In this document: positions 41,065 to 50,267 of the stretch, piece after piece
Layout of the letters: each line of letters begins with the position of its first letter
How positions within the stretch are numbered: the first letter of the stretch is position 1
DNA from: DATAVB01 sp036267955
Lineage (GTDB): Bacteria > Actinomycetota > Actinomycetes > Mycobacteriales > QHCD01
Direction of reading: 5' to 3'
DNA: 64,000 bases
Assembly (NCBI GenBank): GCA_036267955.1
Contig: DATAVB010000164.1
Location: 7,041 to 71,040 of the forward strand
Position numbers and translations under genes: made by a program
The notes under the pieces: model-generated
Told to the model about the DNA's origin: nothing
Database searches by the model: none
Seen by the model: the letters and a program-made list of their open reading frames with translations, nothing else

Positions 41065-43320
41065 GTGCTGACCCGAATCGCCAACCTCGGCCTACGGGCG
41101 CCGCGCCGCCTGCTCGGCATCGCCGCGCTGCTGCTGGCCGCCGCGGCGGTGTTCGGGGCGCCGGTCTCCCGGCACCTCTCGGCCGGCGGATTCGCCGATC
41201 CAGGCGCCGCCTCGACGAAGGCGAACAACCTGCTGGCCAGCCGATTCCACGCCGGCGACCCCAACCTCGTACTCCAGGTCAGCGGCAGCAAAGCCCGCAC
41301 CGAAGGCACCCGACTGGTCCAGGAACTCAGGCAGGAGCGGTACGCCAGCCAGGTCACCTCGTACTGGACCGCACCGGCCGACCTCAAGCCTGGGCTGCGC
41401 AGCAAGGACGGCCGCAGCGGTCTCGTCGTCGCCCGGGTCGCCGGCGACGACGACTCGGCCCCCAAGCGCGCCGCCGCCATCACCGACCGGGTGCTCGCCC
41501 ACCCCACCGCCGGCTCGACCGTGCGCGCCGGCGGCATCGCGACCGCGTACCACCAGGTCACCGAGCAGGTCAGTCGCGACCTCGCCATTGCCGAGGCGGT
41601 CGCCGTTCCGTTGACCGTACTGGCGCTGATCTGGGTCTTCGGCAGCCTCGTCGCGGCACTGCTGCCGCTGGCCGTCGGCATCGTCTCGATCGTCGGCACG
41701 CTGGCGATCCTGCGTGGATTGGCGCTCGTCACGGACGTCTCGATCTACGCGATGAACCTCACCACCGCCCTCGGCCTGGCGCTGGCGATCGACTACAGCC
41801 TCTTCATCGTCAGCCGCTACCGCGAGGAGACCCGGGCCGGCCGCGCGCCCGCCGACGCGGTCCGCCGGACCATGCTGACCGCCGGGCGTACCGTCCTGTT
41901 CTCCGCGTTGACCGTCGCGCTGTCACTGGCGGCGCTGCTGGTCTTCGGCGTCTACTTCCTGCGTTCGTTCGCCTACGCCGGTATCGCCGTCGTCGCGCTG
42001 GCCGCCGGTACCGCCCTGGTCGTACTGCCGGCGCTGCTGGCGCTCCTCGGGCCGCGGGTCGACTCGCTCGACCTACGCGTTCCGGTACGCCGCTGGCTGC
42101 GCCGACCGTCACCCCGGGAGGTCGCCCCGGAGCGCACCTTCTGGGGCCGGACCGCGGCGGCCGTGATGCGCCGCGCGATCCCGGTCGGGCTGGCCGTCAC
42201 CGCCCTGTTCCTTCTTATCGGCTCGCCCTTCCTCGGCATCCGCTTCGGCTATCCCGACGACCGGGTGCTGCCTGCCTCGGCGTCCAGCCATCAGGTCGGC
42301 GACGCCCTGCGCAGCGACTTCAGCGCCAACGCGGCGGCCACCATCACGATCGTGGCGCCCGACTCGGCCGGTGCCTCGCCGGCCGCGTACTCGGCGGCCC
42401 TGTCCCGGATCGCCGGCGTGACCGCGGTCAGCTCACCGACCGGCACGTACGCCGGAGGCAACCGGATCGCCGCCCCCGCCGGCGCGCCGATGAGCGCGCA
42501 CGGCAGCAGTTATCTGGTCGTACGCACCAGCCCGGACCCGATGTCCAGCGCCGGGAAGCGAGTGCTCGCGGCGGTCCAGGACCAACCGGCGCCGTGGCAC
42601 GTGCTGATCACCGGGGCCGCCGCGGAGAACGCGGACAGCCTGCACTCGCTCAGCGCCAGGCTGCCGCTCGCCCTCGGCCTGATCGCGTTGGCGACGTTCT
42701 GCGTGCTGTTCCTCTTCACCGGCAGCGTGGTGCTCCCGATCAAGGCGCTCGTGCTGAACACGCTGTCGCTGGCGGCGACCTTCGGCGCGATGGTGTGGAT
42801 CTTCCAGGACGGACACCTGCCCTGGCTGTTCAGCGCAACGGTCACCGGATACCTGGTGCCGACGATGCCCATCCTGATGTTCTGCCTGTCGTTCGGAATC
42901 TCCATGGACTACGAGGTGTTCCTGCTGTCCCGGATCCGCGAGGAGTGGCTGGCCTCGGGGCGCACCCCGGCCGACAACACCCGCGCAGTCACCCTGGGCC
43001 TGGGCCGGACGGGCCGGCTGGTCACCGCGGCGGCGCTGCTGATGGCGATCGTGTTCGCCGGCCTGGCGACCGGGCAGGTGTCGTTCATGCAACTGTTCGG
43101 CACCGGACTGACCCTGGCCGTGCTGATGGACGCGACGCTGGTGCGCGGCATTCTCGTGCCGGCGTTCATGCGACTGGCCGGCCGGGCGAACTGGTGGGCC
43201 CCGGCACCGCTGGCGCGATGGCACGAGCGGCACGGCTGGACCGAGGCGGACGCCGGCAGATCCGACAGAACCGGCCGGCCCAGCGGGACAACGGACCGCC
43301 AGGTGGTCAAGACTGGCTGA
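41065..43320 (+). CDS. MMPL family transporter
   Basis: This is a 751-residue RND-superfamily membrane protein with two repeats, each with a periplasmic domain and a bundle of helices. The proton-relay motif is in ALAIDYSLFIVSRYREE and again in GISMDYEVFLLSRIREEW. Such proteins export lipids or hydrophobic toxic compounds. GTG 41065 follows GGGAGGAG. The TetR gene begins one base after its stop, and the promoter carries an operator-like repeat, so it is probably a drug- or lipid-inducible exporter. Confidence 0.93.
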   Translation: MLTRIANLGLRAPRRLLGIAALLLAAAAVFGAPVSRHLSAGGFADPGAASTKANNLLASRFHAGDPNLVLQVSGSKARTEGTRLVQELRQERYASQVTSYWTAPADLKPGLRSKDGRSGLVVARVAGDDDSAPKRAAAITDRVLAHPTAGSTVRAGGIATAYHQVTEQVSRDLAIAEAVAVPLTVLALIWVFGSLVAALLPLAVGIVSIVGTLAILRGLALVTDVSIYAMNLTTALGLALAIDYSLFIVSRYREETRAGRAPADAVRRTMLTAGRTVLFSALTVALSLAALLVFGVYFLRSFAYAGIAVVALAAGTALVVLPALLALLGPRVDSLDLRVPVRRWLRRPSPREVAPERTFWGRTAAAVMRRAIPVGLAVTALFLLIGSPFLGIRFGYPDDRVLPASASSHQVGDALRSDFSANAAATITIVAPDSAGASPAAYSAALSRIAGVTAVSSPTGTYAGGNRIAAPAGAPMSAHGSSYLVVRTSPDPMSSAGKRVLAAVQDQPAPWHVLITGAAAENADSLHSLSARLPLALGLIALATFCVLFLFTGSVVLPIKALVLNTLSLAATFGAMVWIFQDGHLPWLFSATVTGYLVPTMPILMFCLSFGISMDYEVFLLSRIREEWLASGRTPADNTRAVTLGLGRTGRLVTAAALLMAIVFAGLATGQVSFMQLFGTGLTLAVLMDATLVRGILVPAFMRLAGRANWWAPAPLARWHERHGWTEADAGRSDRTGRPSGTTDRQVVKTG

Positions 43321-43321
43321 C

Positions 43322-43990
43322 ATGGCCACCCCGAGACGGCGCGCGCCCCGCGGCAGCGGCGAGCAACTGCGCGGCGAGATCCTGGCCGCGGCCAAGACAC
43401 TGCTGGCCGACACCGGCAACGCCGACGCGGTCTCGATCCGGGCCGTCGCCGACGTCGTCGGGGTCACCTCGCCGTCGATCTACCTGCACTTCGCCGACAA
43501 GGAGGCGCTGCTCGAGGCGGTCATCGCCGACGTCTTCGTCGAGTTGGACGAGCAGATGAATGCCGGTCCGGACGACCTGTATCCACTGGAACGCCTGTGC
43601 CAGCAGGGAATGGCGTACGTACGGTTCGCGCTGCGCAGTCCGGAGCACTACCGGCTGGCCACCTCCGCGGCCCGGACCGAGGTGGGGCACGTCGACCTGG
43701 TCATGCGGACCTCGGCCTTCGCGCACTTCAGCGACACCGTCGTGCAGTGCATGAAGGCCGGCATCTTCACCGAGGGCGATCCGGTGCCGATCGCGCTCGA
43801 ACTCTGGGCCGCGGCGCACGGCATCGCGTCGCTGCTGATCGCCAAGCCGTACCTGCCCTGGGGCGACGTCGAGGCAGTCGCGTACCGGGTGCTGCGGGCC
43901 GCCGGCGTCGGGCGTTCGGTATCGGACTACCTCGGCGAGCCGACGCCGGAGGAATTCGCGGCCTGGCGCGCCGGCCTGCCGCAGCGCTAG
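43322..43990 (+). CDS. TetR family transcriptional regulator
   Basis: This is a 222-residue regulator. The N-terminal helix-turn-helix is clear (VSIRAVADVVGVTSPSIYLH followed by FADKEALLEAV). The C-terminal ligand domain has the WAAAHGIASLL motif of the TetR_C WHG type. It is translated after the MMPL gene (TGA-C-ATG) and probably represses the shared promoter. Confidence 0.93.
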   Translation: MATPRRRAPRGSGEQLRGEILAAAKTLLADTGNADAVSIRAVADVVGVTSPSIYLHFADKEALLEAVIADVFVELDEQMNAGPDDLYPLERLCQQGMAYVRFALRSPEHYRLATSAARTEVGHVDLVMRTSAFAHFSDTVVQCMKAGIFTEGDPVPIALELWAAAHGIASLLIAKPYLPWGDVEAVAYRVLRAAGVGRSVSDYLGEPTPEEFAAWRAGLPQR

Positions 43991-44179
43991 CCCGTCGGGG
44001 CGGCGCCATCGGCAGTCCGCCGGACGGCCCCAGTGGCCTTATCCCGACAAGGTAGATAGTCTCCGATATCTGTTGCCACGGACTGGCTGCCCAGACCGTG
44101 ACAATCGATCAGGTACAGGGACAACAGGCCATGTACGGACCGTCCGTGACCTCGGGCGACATGTCGGGTGAGAGGCGCG

Positions 44180-44992
44180 ATGACTGCGTACGCCGCGGGG
44201 GCTCCCGTTGGTCTGGGTGCCCTCCTCGCTGCCGTACGCGCATCGGTCGGCGTGCCCACCCAGACCGCGCCGATCCAGAAGGCGCCCGGCAAATCCGCGC
44301 ATCCCGCTCCGCGGCCGCGTACCCCGGTCGACGAGCCGGTCAGCAACCGGACCCCACCCAAACCGCGCCCACGACCCCGGCCGTACCCGCGCCCGGAGGT
44401 GCAGTCGCCGGAGCCGCCGCCCCAGCCGGAACGCAGCGAGTCCACGTCCGACGACGTCTGGCCGATCGTCGCCGCGGCGCAGGGCGGCGACGCCGGCGCG
44501 TTCGCCCAGCTCTACGACCGGTACGTCGACCTGGTCTTCCGCTACATCTACTTCCGGATCGGTGACCGGCCGACCGCCGAGGATTTCACCAGCGAGACGT
44601 TCCTGCGGGCGCTGCGCCGGATCGGATCGTTGGCCAACATCGGGCGCGACCCGGGCGCCTGGTTCGTCACCATCGCCCGCAACATCGTCCTGGACCACGT
44701 GAAATCCAGCCGCTACCGGCTGGAGGTCACCACCGACCAGATGTCCGACATCGAGCGCAGCCAGGACGGCCCGGAGAACGCGGTCGTCGACCGGCTCACC
44801 AACGAGACCCTCCTGGCGTCGGTGAAGCAGTTGGGCTCAGAGCAACAGGAATGCATCGTGCTGCGCTTTCTGCACGGCCTGTCCGTGGCCGAGACGGCCG
44901 CCGCGATGGGCAAGAACGAGGGCGCGATCAAGGCCCTGCAACACCGCGCCGTACGCCGGTTGGCAACCCTCGTACCGCAGGGCCTGCGATGA
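44180..44992 (+). CDS. bldN: developmental ECF sigma factor BldN with N-terminal extension
   Basis: This is a 270-residue sigma factor. From about residue 90 on it matches Streptomyces BldN closely (RYIYFRIG; TSETFLRALRRIG; KSSRYRLEVTT; QQECIVLRFL; AAAMGKNEGAIKALQHRAVR). The first 90 residues are Pro/Arg-rich; in Streptomyces BldN is made with an 86-residue pro-sequence that is cleaved, so the same may hold here (inference). ATG 44180 follows GAGAGG; ATG 44168 is possible. It overlaps rsbN by 4 nt. Confidence 0.9.
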   Translation: MTAYAAGAPVGLGALLAAVRASVGVPTQTAPIQKAPGKSAHPAPRPRTPVDEPVSNRTPPKPRPRPRPYPRPEVQSPEPPPQPERSESTSDDVWPIVAAAQGGDAGAFAQLYDRYVDLVFRYIYFRIGDRPTAEDFTSETFLRALRRIGSLANIGRDPGAWFVTIARNIVLDHVKSSRYRLEVTTDQMSDIERSQDGPENAVVDRLTNETLLASVKQLGSEQQECIVLRFLHGLSVAETAAAMGKNEGAIKALQHRAVRRLATLVPQGLR

Positions 44993-46302
44993 GGGGCCCG
45001 CTGCTGGGCCGCGCGGCGAAACGGTTCGCCCACTCCGTCGACGCGCCGACCCGACACGGCGCCAGCCGCGGCGACACCAACACCCGCGAGTTGGTCGGCA
45101 TCACCCACCAGCTGCAGTCGGTGCAGTTCGACGTCGCGCCCACCGACGACTTCCGCAGCCAGCTGCGCCAGCGCCTGATTGCGGTCGCCACCGTGCAGGG
45201 CATCGGAGAAACCCAGCCCAGCAAGGAAACCCAACCCAAAGCGGAGCCGACGGGCACTCTCGGCGACCTGCTGGTGCCCCGGCCCCGGTCGCCGCTGACC
45301 GAACGCATTTCCGAGACCCGGCAGCGCGCGCACCGCCGGGTCGCCTTCGCCGCCGGCGCGCTGACCACGCTGGTGTTGGTCGGCGGACTGGCCGTCGCCG
45401 AGAGCGGGCACGCTCTTCCCGGCGATGCGCTGTACGGCCTGAAGCGCACCACCGAGAGCGTCCAGTTGTCGCTGTCCGGCAGCGACGTCTCGACCGGCCG
45501 CGAGCACCTGAATCTCGCCTCGACCCGGCTGTCCGAGGTGACCAAGTTGATCGGACGCGGCGACACCGCGGCCGGCAGCTTCCGGTACGTCGCGGGCGGC
45601 GGCGGGCTGACCGCGCACCAACGGGCGCTGGTGACCTCGACCCTCGACGACATGGACCGGCAGACCACCCAGGGCACCCGGCTGCTCACCACGGCCGCGG
45701 TCAGGTCCGGCAACACCGCACCGCTCAACGACCTGCGCAGCTGGGCCGGTAAGCAGAGCCGCGCCATGCATGGCCTGCAACAACGGGTCGGTAAGCCGAC
45801 CTCCGATCGGGTCGGGGCATCGGTCAGCGTGCTCGACCACGTGGTCAGCCGCGTCGGTGGGCTGCTGAACGGTCCGGATTGCGCGTGCCCGGCCGGCTCC
45901 GATTCACTCGGACCGCTGCCCTGCAGCACCTGTCCGGCGCCCAAGACGCCGCACGTGCCGTCGAGTGCCGCGGCCGAGCCGACCGGCCCCGCCTCGACCA
46001 CACCCGGCAGCAGCAGCTCGAGCAGCACCGGGCCGTCGACCTCCAGCACGTCCAGCCGCTCCACCTCGCCGCGGCGGTCGGGGTCCTCGTCGAGCACCTC
46101 GCCCAGCGGCCAGCCCAGCACGTCGCCCAGCCAGTCGCCCAGCAGCCTGCCGAGCGCACCCAGCTCATCCAGCTCGCCGACTCCCACCGGGGTCCTGCCG
46201 AGCGGGATCCTGCCGACCGACGGCGTGCCCTCGCACAGCCTGCTGCCGAGTTGGCTGCTGCCGAGCCTGATCCCGCCCAATCTGCTGCCGTTCGGCAACT
46301 GA
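44989..46302 (+). CDS. rsbN: membrane anti-sigma factor RsbN (DUF5667)
   Basis: This is a 437-residue single-pass protein. The cytoplasmic N-terminal region (about 120 residues) would bind BldN. The transmembrane helix is VAFAAGALTTLVLVGGLAVA. The external DUF5667-like domain starts ALPGDALYGLKRTTESVQL. It ends in a Ser/Thr/Pro-rich tail with four cysteines (DCACP and PCSTCP) just before it. Coupling to bldN by ATGA supports the anti-sigma role, known for RsbN of Streptomyces. Confidence 0.86.
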   Translation: MRGPLLGRAAKRFAHSVDAPTRHGASRGDTNTRELVGITHQLQSVQFDVAPTDDFRSQLRQRLIAVATVQGIGETQPSKETQPKAEPTGTLGDLLVPRPRSPLTERISETRQRAHRRVAFAAGALTTLVLVGGLAVAESGHALPGDALYGLKRTTESVQLSLSGSDVSTGREHLNLASTRLSEVTKLIGRGDTAAGSFRYVAGGGGLTAHQRALVTSTLDDMDRQTTQGTRLLTTAAVRSGNTAPLNDLRSWAGKQSRAMHGLQQRVGKPTSDRVGASVSVLDHVVSRVGGLLNGPDCACPAGSDSLGPLPCSTCPAPKTPHVPSSAAAEPTGPASTTPGSSSSSSTGPSTSSTSSRSTSPRRSGSSSSTSPSGQPSTSPSQSPSSLPSAPSSSSSPTPTGVLPSGILPTDGVPSHSLLPSWLLPSLIPPNLLPFGN

Positions 46303-46308
46303 GCGCGG

Positions 46309-47259
46309 ATGCCGCGGCGCCGCACCCGCAAGGCCGTTGAACGAGCCCGACTAGCCGGCGAGGCCGCGGCGGCCGCGGCCGAGGTACCTCCCGCGGATCC
46401 GCCGGTGCCCCCGGCCGCGGGACCGACGGTCGTACTCCCCGACCGGCAGGCCGCCGCGTTCTTCGACGTGGACAACACGATGATGCGGGGCGCGTCGATC
46501 TACTACTTCGCCCGCGGCCTGGCCGCCCGGCATTTCTTCAGCAGCCGCGATCTGGCGGCCTTCGCCTTCCAGCAGGTCAAATTCCGGATCGGCGGCCGGG
46601 AGAGTCACGGCGACATGGTGAACGCCCGTGAGTCCGCACTGGCGTTCGTGGCCGGCAAGGACGTCGCCGAGATCACCACGCACGCCGAGGACATCTACGA
46701 CGAGCTGATGGCCGAGCGGATCTGGTCCGGGACCCGGGCCCTGGCCGAGGCACACCTGGGCAACGGTCAGCGGGTCTGGCTGGTCACCGCGGCGCCGATC
46801 GAGCTGGCGTCGATAATCTCCCACCGGCTCGGGCTGACCGGCGCGCTCGGCACGGTGTCGGAGATCGCCGACGGTGTCTACACCGGACACCTGGTCGGCG
46901 AGCCGCTGCACGGTCCGGCCAAGGCGGCGGCGGTGCAGGCGCTGGCAATCCGCGAGGGCCTGGAGCTGGACCGCTGCGCCGCGTACAGCGACTCGATCAA
47001 CGACCTGCCGATGCTGCAACTCGTCGGCCGGCCGGTCGCGGTCAACCCGGACGCCGCGCTGCGCGCCCACGCCCGAGAGGCCGGATGGGAGATCCGCGAC
47101 TTCCGCACCGGCCGCAAGGCAGCGAAGATCGGCGTACCGGCAACCCTGGCCGGTGGCCTGCTCGCCGGCGGAGCGGTGGTGTTGGCGGCCCGCCGCCGTG
47201 CTCACCGCTCATTCCTCGCTCAGAAGAAGGCCGACCTGCGCCGCAGCAGCAGCTGGTAG
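46309..47259 (+). CDS. HAD-IB family phosphatase (SerB-like)
   Basis: This is a 316-residue haloacid dehalogenase phosphatase. Motif I is FFDVDNTM, motif II is in VWLVTAAPIEL, and motif III is YSDSINDLPML. It has an Ala/Pro-rich N-terminus and a hydrophobic C-terminal segment (LAGGLLAGGAVVLAA) that may anchor it to the membrane. Homologues (SerB1-like) sit near acyltransferase and epimerase genes in mycobacteria. The last 40 nt overlap the convergent acyltransferase gene. Confidence 0.9.
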   Translation: MPRRRTRKAVERARLAGEAAAAAAEVPPADPPVPPAAGPTVVLPDRQAAAFFDVDNTMMRGASIYYFARGLAARHFFSSRDLAAFAFQQVKFRIGGRESHGDMVNARESALAFVAGKDVAEITTHAEDIYDELMAERIWSGTRALAEAHLGNGQRVWLVTAAPIELASIISHRLGLTGALGTVSEIADGVYTGHLVGEPLHGPAKAAAVQALAIREGLELDRCAAYSDSINDLPMLQLVGRPVAVNPDAALRAHAREAGWEIRDFRTGRKAAKIGVPATLAGGLLAGGAVVLAARRRAHRSFLAQKKADLRRSSSW

Positions 47260-48062
47260 AGCGTCTGCTGGATTGTCTCGCGTACCTGGTCCGTCAGGTT
47301 GAAGACGAGCATCGGATCGTCCGCCGCGTCCGGGCCGTACTGGTCGGTCTGAATGGGCCGGCCGAATTCGATCAGCCATTTCGACGGCAGCGGAATGGCG
47401 CCGAGCGGGCCGAGCCACGGAAAGGTCGGCGTCAACGGGAAATACGGGAGTCCGAGGAGTCGGGCCAGCACCTTCGCATTGCCCAGGATCGGATAGATCT
47501 CCTCGGCACCGACGATCGAGCACGGAATGATGGGTACGCCGGCCCGCAACGCGGCGCTGACGAAACCGCCGCGGCCGAAACGCTGCAACCGATACCGCTC
47601 CCGGAACGGCTTGCCTACGCCCTTGTAGCCCTCCGGCCAGACCCCTACCAGCTCGCCAGCGGCGAAGAGCCGCTCCACGTCCTCGGCGCAGGCCAACGTG
47701 CTGCCGCCCTTTCGGGCCAGGTCACCGACGACCGGCGCCCGGAACACGAGATCGCCGCCCAGCATGCGCAGGTGTCGCTGCGCGGGATGTTCGTCGTGCA
47801 GCGCCACCGTCGTCATCACCGCGTCCATCGCGACCGTGCCGGAGTGGTTGGCGACGACCAGGCCGGGACCCTCGAACGGGACATTCTCGGTGCCGGAAAC
47901 CTCGACCCGGAACCATTTTCGGAACAGCGGCCGGAGCATCGGGACGAGCACGTTGTCGGTGAGGTCGGCGTCGAAGCCGAACTCGTCGATCTCGTACTCG
48001 CCGGTCAAGCGGCGCCGCAGGAAGGCGAGCGCCTCGCTCAACATCTCCGGCTGGTCAGTCAT
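47220..48062 (-). CDS. 1-acylglycerol-phosphate acyltransferase-type protein (PlsC family)
   Basis: This is a 280-residue acyltransferase domain protein. The catalytic block is VANHSGTVAMDAV and the phosphate-binding block is VWPEGYKGVGKPF; the IIPCSIVGAEEIYPIL part is typical of the actinobacterial subgroup next to the epimerase (as Rv0502). ATG 48062 overlaps the epimerase stop by 8 nt. It is likely involved in phospholipid or glycolipid synthesis. Confidence 0.88.
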   Translation of the reverse strand: MTDQPEMLSEALAFLRRRLTGEYEIDEFGFDADLTDNVLVPMLRPLFRKWFRVEVSGTENVPFEGPGLVVANHSGTVAMDAVMTTVALHDEHPAQRHLRMLGGDLVFRAPVVGDLARKGGSTLACAEDVERLFAAGELVGVWPEGYKGVGKPFRERYRLQRFGRGGFVSAALRAGVPIIPCSIVGAEEIYPILGNAKVLARLLGLPYFPLTPTFPWLGPLGAIPLPSKWLIEFGRPIQTDQYGPDAADDPMLVFNLTDQVRETIQQTLYQLLLRRRSAFF

Positions 48063-49098
48063 CGACCGGTCCAGTGAAGACACTCCGCAGCCGTTGCTCG
48101 AAGCCGGCAACGACACCGGGATCCATGATCGGCCGGACGTCCTGGCCGCGCAGGTAGTCCGCCAGCGTTCCGGCGGTGTCGTACCGCGGCTGGTACCCGA
48201 ACTCCGTACGCAGCCGGGAGGTGTCGACGATCCGGCCCAGATTCAGCAACCGGGTCTGTTCCGGGAAAACCTCGATCCGGCCGACCTGGCGCAGCAGCCG
48301 CCCGACGACTCCCACCGCCGGGCCCGGCACCGGTAGCGACACCCGGCCGGCCCGCCGGATCGCCTGAGACAGCGTGAGAACACCGGCGCCGGCGACGTTG
48401 ACCACGCCGGTGTAATCCCCCAACGCGGCCCGTTCCAACACCGCGATCGCGTCGTCCTCGTGCAGCAGCTGAATCCGCGGGTCGAAGCCGAGGACGGTCG
48501 GCACCACCGGCAGCGCGAGATACCGCGACAACGGACTCGTGATCGTCGGCCCGAGCACGCTCGCCAGCCGCAGCACGCAGAGTCCGATGTCCGGTCGGCG
48601 CCGGCCGAAGCCACGCAGGTAGCTCTCGATCTCGGCCGAGTCCTTCGCGTACCCGGACCGCGGCTGCGACGGCGGCTCGGTCTCCTCGGTGAAGGCGGCC
48701 GGGTCGCGCGAACTGCTGCCGTACACGGCGGTCGTCGACTTCACGACCAGACGTTGTACGCAGTCGGACTTCTGGCACGCGGCCAGCAGCTGCATCGTCC
48801 CGATGACGTTCATTTCCTTCATCACCGACCGGCCGCCGCCGGTCACCGCGGGCGTCGCGGCGATCGACAGGTGCACGACGGTGTCGACCTCGGCGGTCGC
48901 GATGACCTTGGCGATCAGGGGATTGCGGATATCCGCGCGGACGAACTCAACCCGGCCGAGGCGCTCGGTGAGTTCTGGGTCGGGGGCCACCGTGTCGACC
49001 CCGATGACCCGGCTCACCGAGTCGGCGGCGGCGAACTCGATCGCCAGTCTGGCACCTAGGTACCGGCTGACTCCGGTGACGAGAACGACCGGGGACAC
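48055..49098 (-). CDS. NAD-dependent epimerase/dehydratase (extended SDR)
   Basis: This is a 347-residue sugar-nucleotide-epimerase-like protein. The N-terminal NAD motif is VLVTGVSRYLGARLA (a GXXXXXG variant of GxxGxxG), and the YxxxK catalytic pair is in SGYAKDSAE. It is the counterpart of GalE2/Rv0501 in mycobacteria by context. Substrate unknown. Operon with the acyltransferase downstream and the adenosyltransferase upstream (3-nt gap). Confidence 0.88.
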   Translation of the reverse strand: MSPVVLVTGVSRYLGARLAIEFAAADSVSRVIGVDTVAPDPELTERLGRVEFVRADIRNPLIAKVIATAEVDTVVHLSIAATPAVTGGGRSVMKEMNVIGTMQLLAACQKSDCVQRLVVKSTTAVYGSSSRDPAAFTEETEPPSQPRSGYAKDSAEIESYLRGFGRRRPDIGLCVLRLASVLGPTITSPLSRYLALPVVPTVLGFDPRIQLLHEDDAIAVLERAALGDYTGVVNVAGAGVLTLSQAIRRAGRVSLPVPGPAVGVVGRLLRQVGRIEVFPEQTRLLNLGRIVDTSRLRTEFGYQPRYDTAGTLADYLRGQDVRPIMDPGVVAGFEQRLRSVFTGPVDD

Positions 49099-49101
49099 GA
49101 C

Positions 49102-49986
49102 CTACGCGGTGACCTGGCTGGGCGGGGAGTCGACGACCTTGACCTTCGCACCGGACGGCGCCGCTGGCTGCGGCACCCGGGACAGCACCACCGGGTCGGC
49201 CGGGCCGGAATTCAGCACCCGCTCCGCCCGCCCCATGTTGGTGACGACCGTGATGGCGCGGAACGAATCCTCGTAGACGAACGTCCGGCCCGGGGCCACC
49301 TCGGCGAAGCTCAGCGTGAACGGCACCCGCATCGTCTTGCCGCTGTAGCGCAGCTCGATGGTGTCGCCGAGCGCGATGCCGGCCGCCTCGAGATCGGACC
49401 TGGTCACGTTGAGCTGCAGGTTGCCGAAGTGGTCGACCATCCGCACCGTGCCGTGCACGTGGTCACCATGCACGTAGGGCGGCTCCGGATCCAGCGTCAC
49501 CAGCGAACCGGGCTCGACCGGGTCACCGACGTGCTCGTACGGAAGGCCGCCGGCCAGGCGGGCGGCGACCGGCGCGAAGATGTCCCGGCCCCGGAAACTC
49601 TTGGCCGGGTTGGGATTCCACAGCTCGGTGTTGGTCAGCTCGCGTACCGCCTCGACGCCACCCACCTCCGGCCAGGCGAGCGAGGCCAGGCCGTTGTCCG
49701 GGCAGACGATGATCGAGCCGTCGACGCACCGGATCGCCACCGGCCGGGCCAAGGCCCGGCGGTACGGGTCGACCAGCGCCAAGTGGATGCCCACCGGCAG
49801 GTACGGCAGAGCCTCACCGAGCAGCCGGGCGCCGATCGCGACGCTCTGCGGCTTGACCTGATGACAGATGTCGATGACGGTCGACAGTGGTGAGATGCGG
49901 GCGAGCACGCCCTTGCAGACGCCGACGAAATGATCATCCAGCCCGTAGTCGGACAGGAAGGTCACTGGCCTGGAATCGCCCGTCAC
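49102..49986 (-). CDS. SAM hydroxide adenosyltransferase (DUF62 family)
   Basis: This 294-residue enzyme converts SAM plus water to adenosine and methionine; it is related to fluorinase/chlorinase but lacks evidence of halide use. The N-terminal motif is FLSDYGLDDHFVGVCKG. The adenosine-binding NPNPAKSFRGRDIFAP and DHFGNLQLNV segments are present. It ends 3 nt before the epimerase start and begins 6 nt after the bS22 stop. Confidence 0.88.
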   Translation of the reverse strand: MTGDSRPVTFLSDYGLDDHFVGVCKGVLARISPLSTVIDICHQVKPQSVAIGARLLGEALPYLPVGIHLALVDPYRRALARPVAIRCVDGSIIVCPDNGLASLAWPEVGGVEAVRELTNTELWNPNPAKSFRGRDIFAPVAARLAGGLPYEHVGDPVEPGSLVTLDPEPPYVHGDHVHGTVRMVDHFGNLQLNVTRSDLEAAGIALGDTIELRYSGKTMRVPFTLSFAEVAPGRTFVYEDSFRAITVVTNMGRAERVLNSGPADPVVLSRVPQPAAPSGAKVKVVDSPPSQVTA

Positions 49987-49992
49987 CGGGGA

Positions 49993-50091
49993 CTACTTCT
50001 TGTTGCGGCGCTGGACTCGGGTGCGCTTCAGCAGCTTGCGGTGCTTCTTCTTCGCCATCCGCTTACGACGCTTCTTGATGACCGAGCCCAC
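49993..50091 (-). CDS. 30S ribosomal protein bS22 (AURKAIP1/COX24-like)
   Basis: This is a 32-residue, almost entirely basic peptide beginning GSVIKKRRKRMAKKKHRK and ending RTRVQRRNKK. It matches the mycobacterial small-subunit protein bS22 (Rv0500B), which lies near the decoding region. GTG 50091 has GGAG 6 nt upstream. Very high sequence constraint and the same context (bldC-type gene, bS22, epimerase) in mycobacteria support it; here bldC is 31 kb away. Confidence 0.92.
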   Translation of the reverse strand: MGSVIKKRRKRMAKKKHRKLLKRTRVQRRNKK

Positions 50092-50267
50092 GGCAACTCC
50101 AAAAGCTAGAGATGGATCCTGTCGCGGCGCGGCGACTTGCCGGCGCGACGTTTCCCACACCCTACCTGCCGTTGGGCATTGAGCGGACCGAGGGCGGCCG
50201 GGCGACAACCGAATCACGGCTTCCTAGGGTGGTGCCCGACGACAGGTGTCAACTGCCGGGGGCGGCG

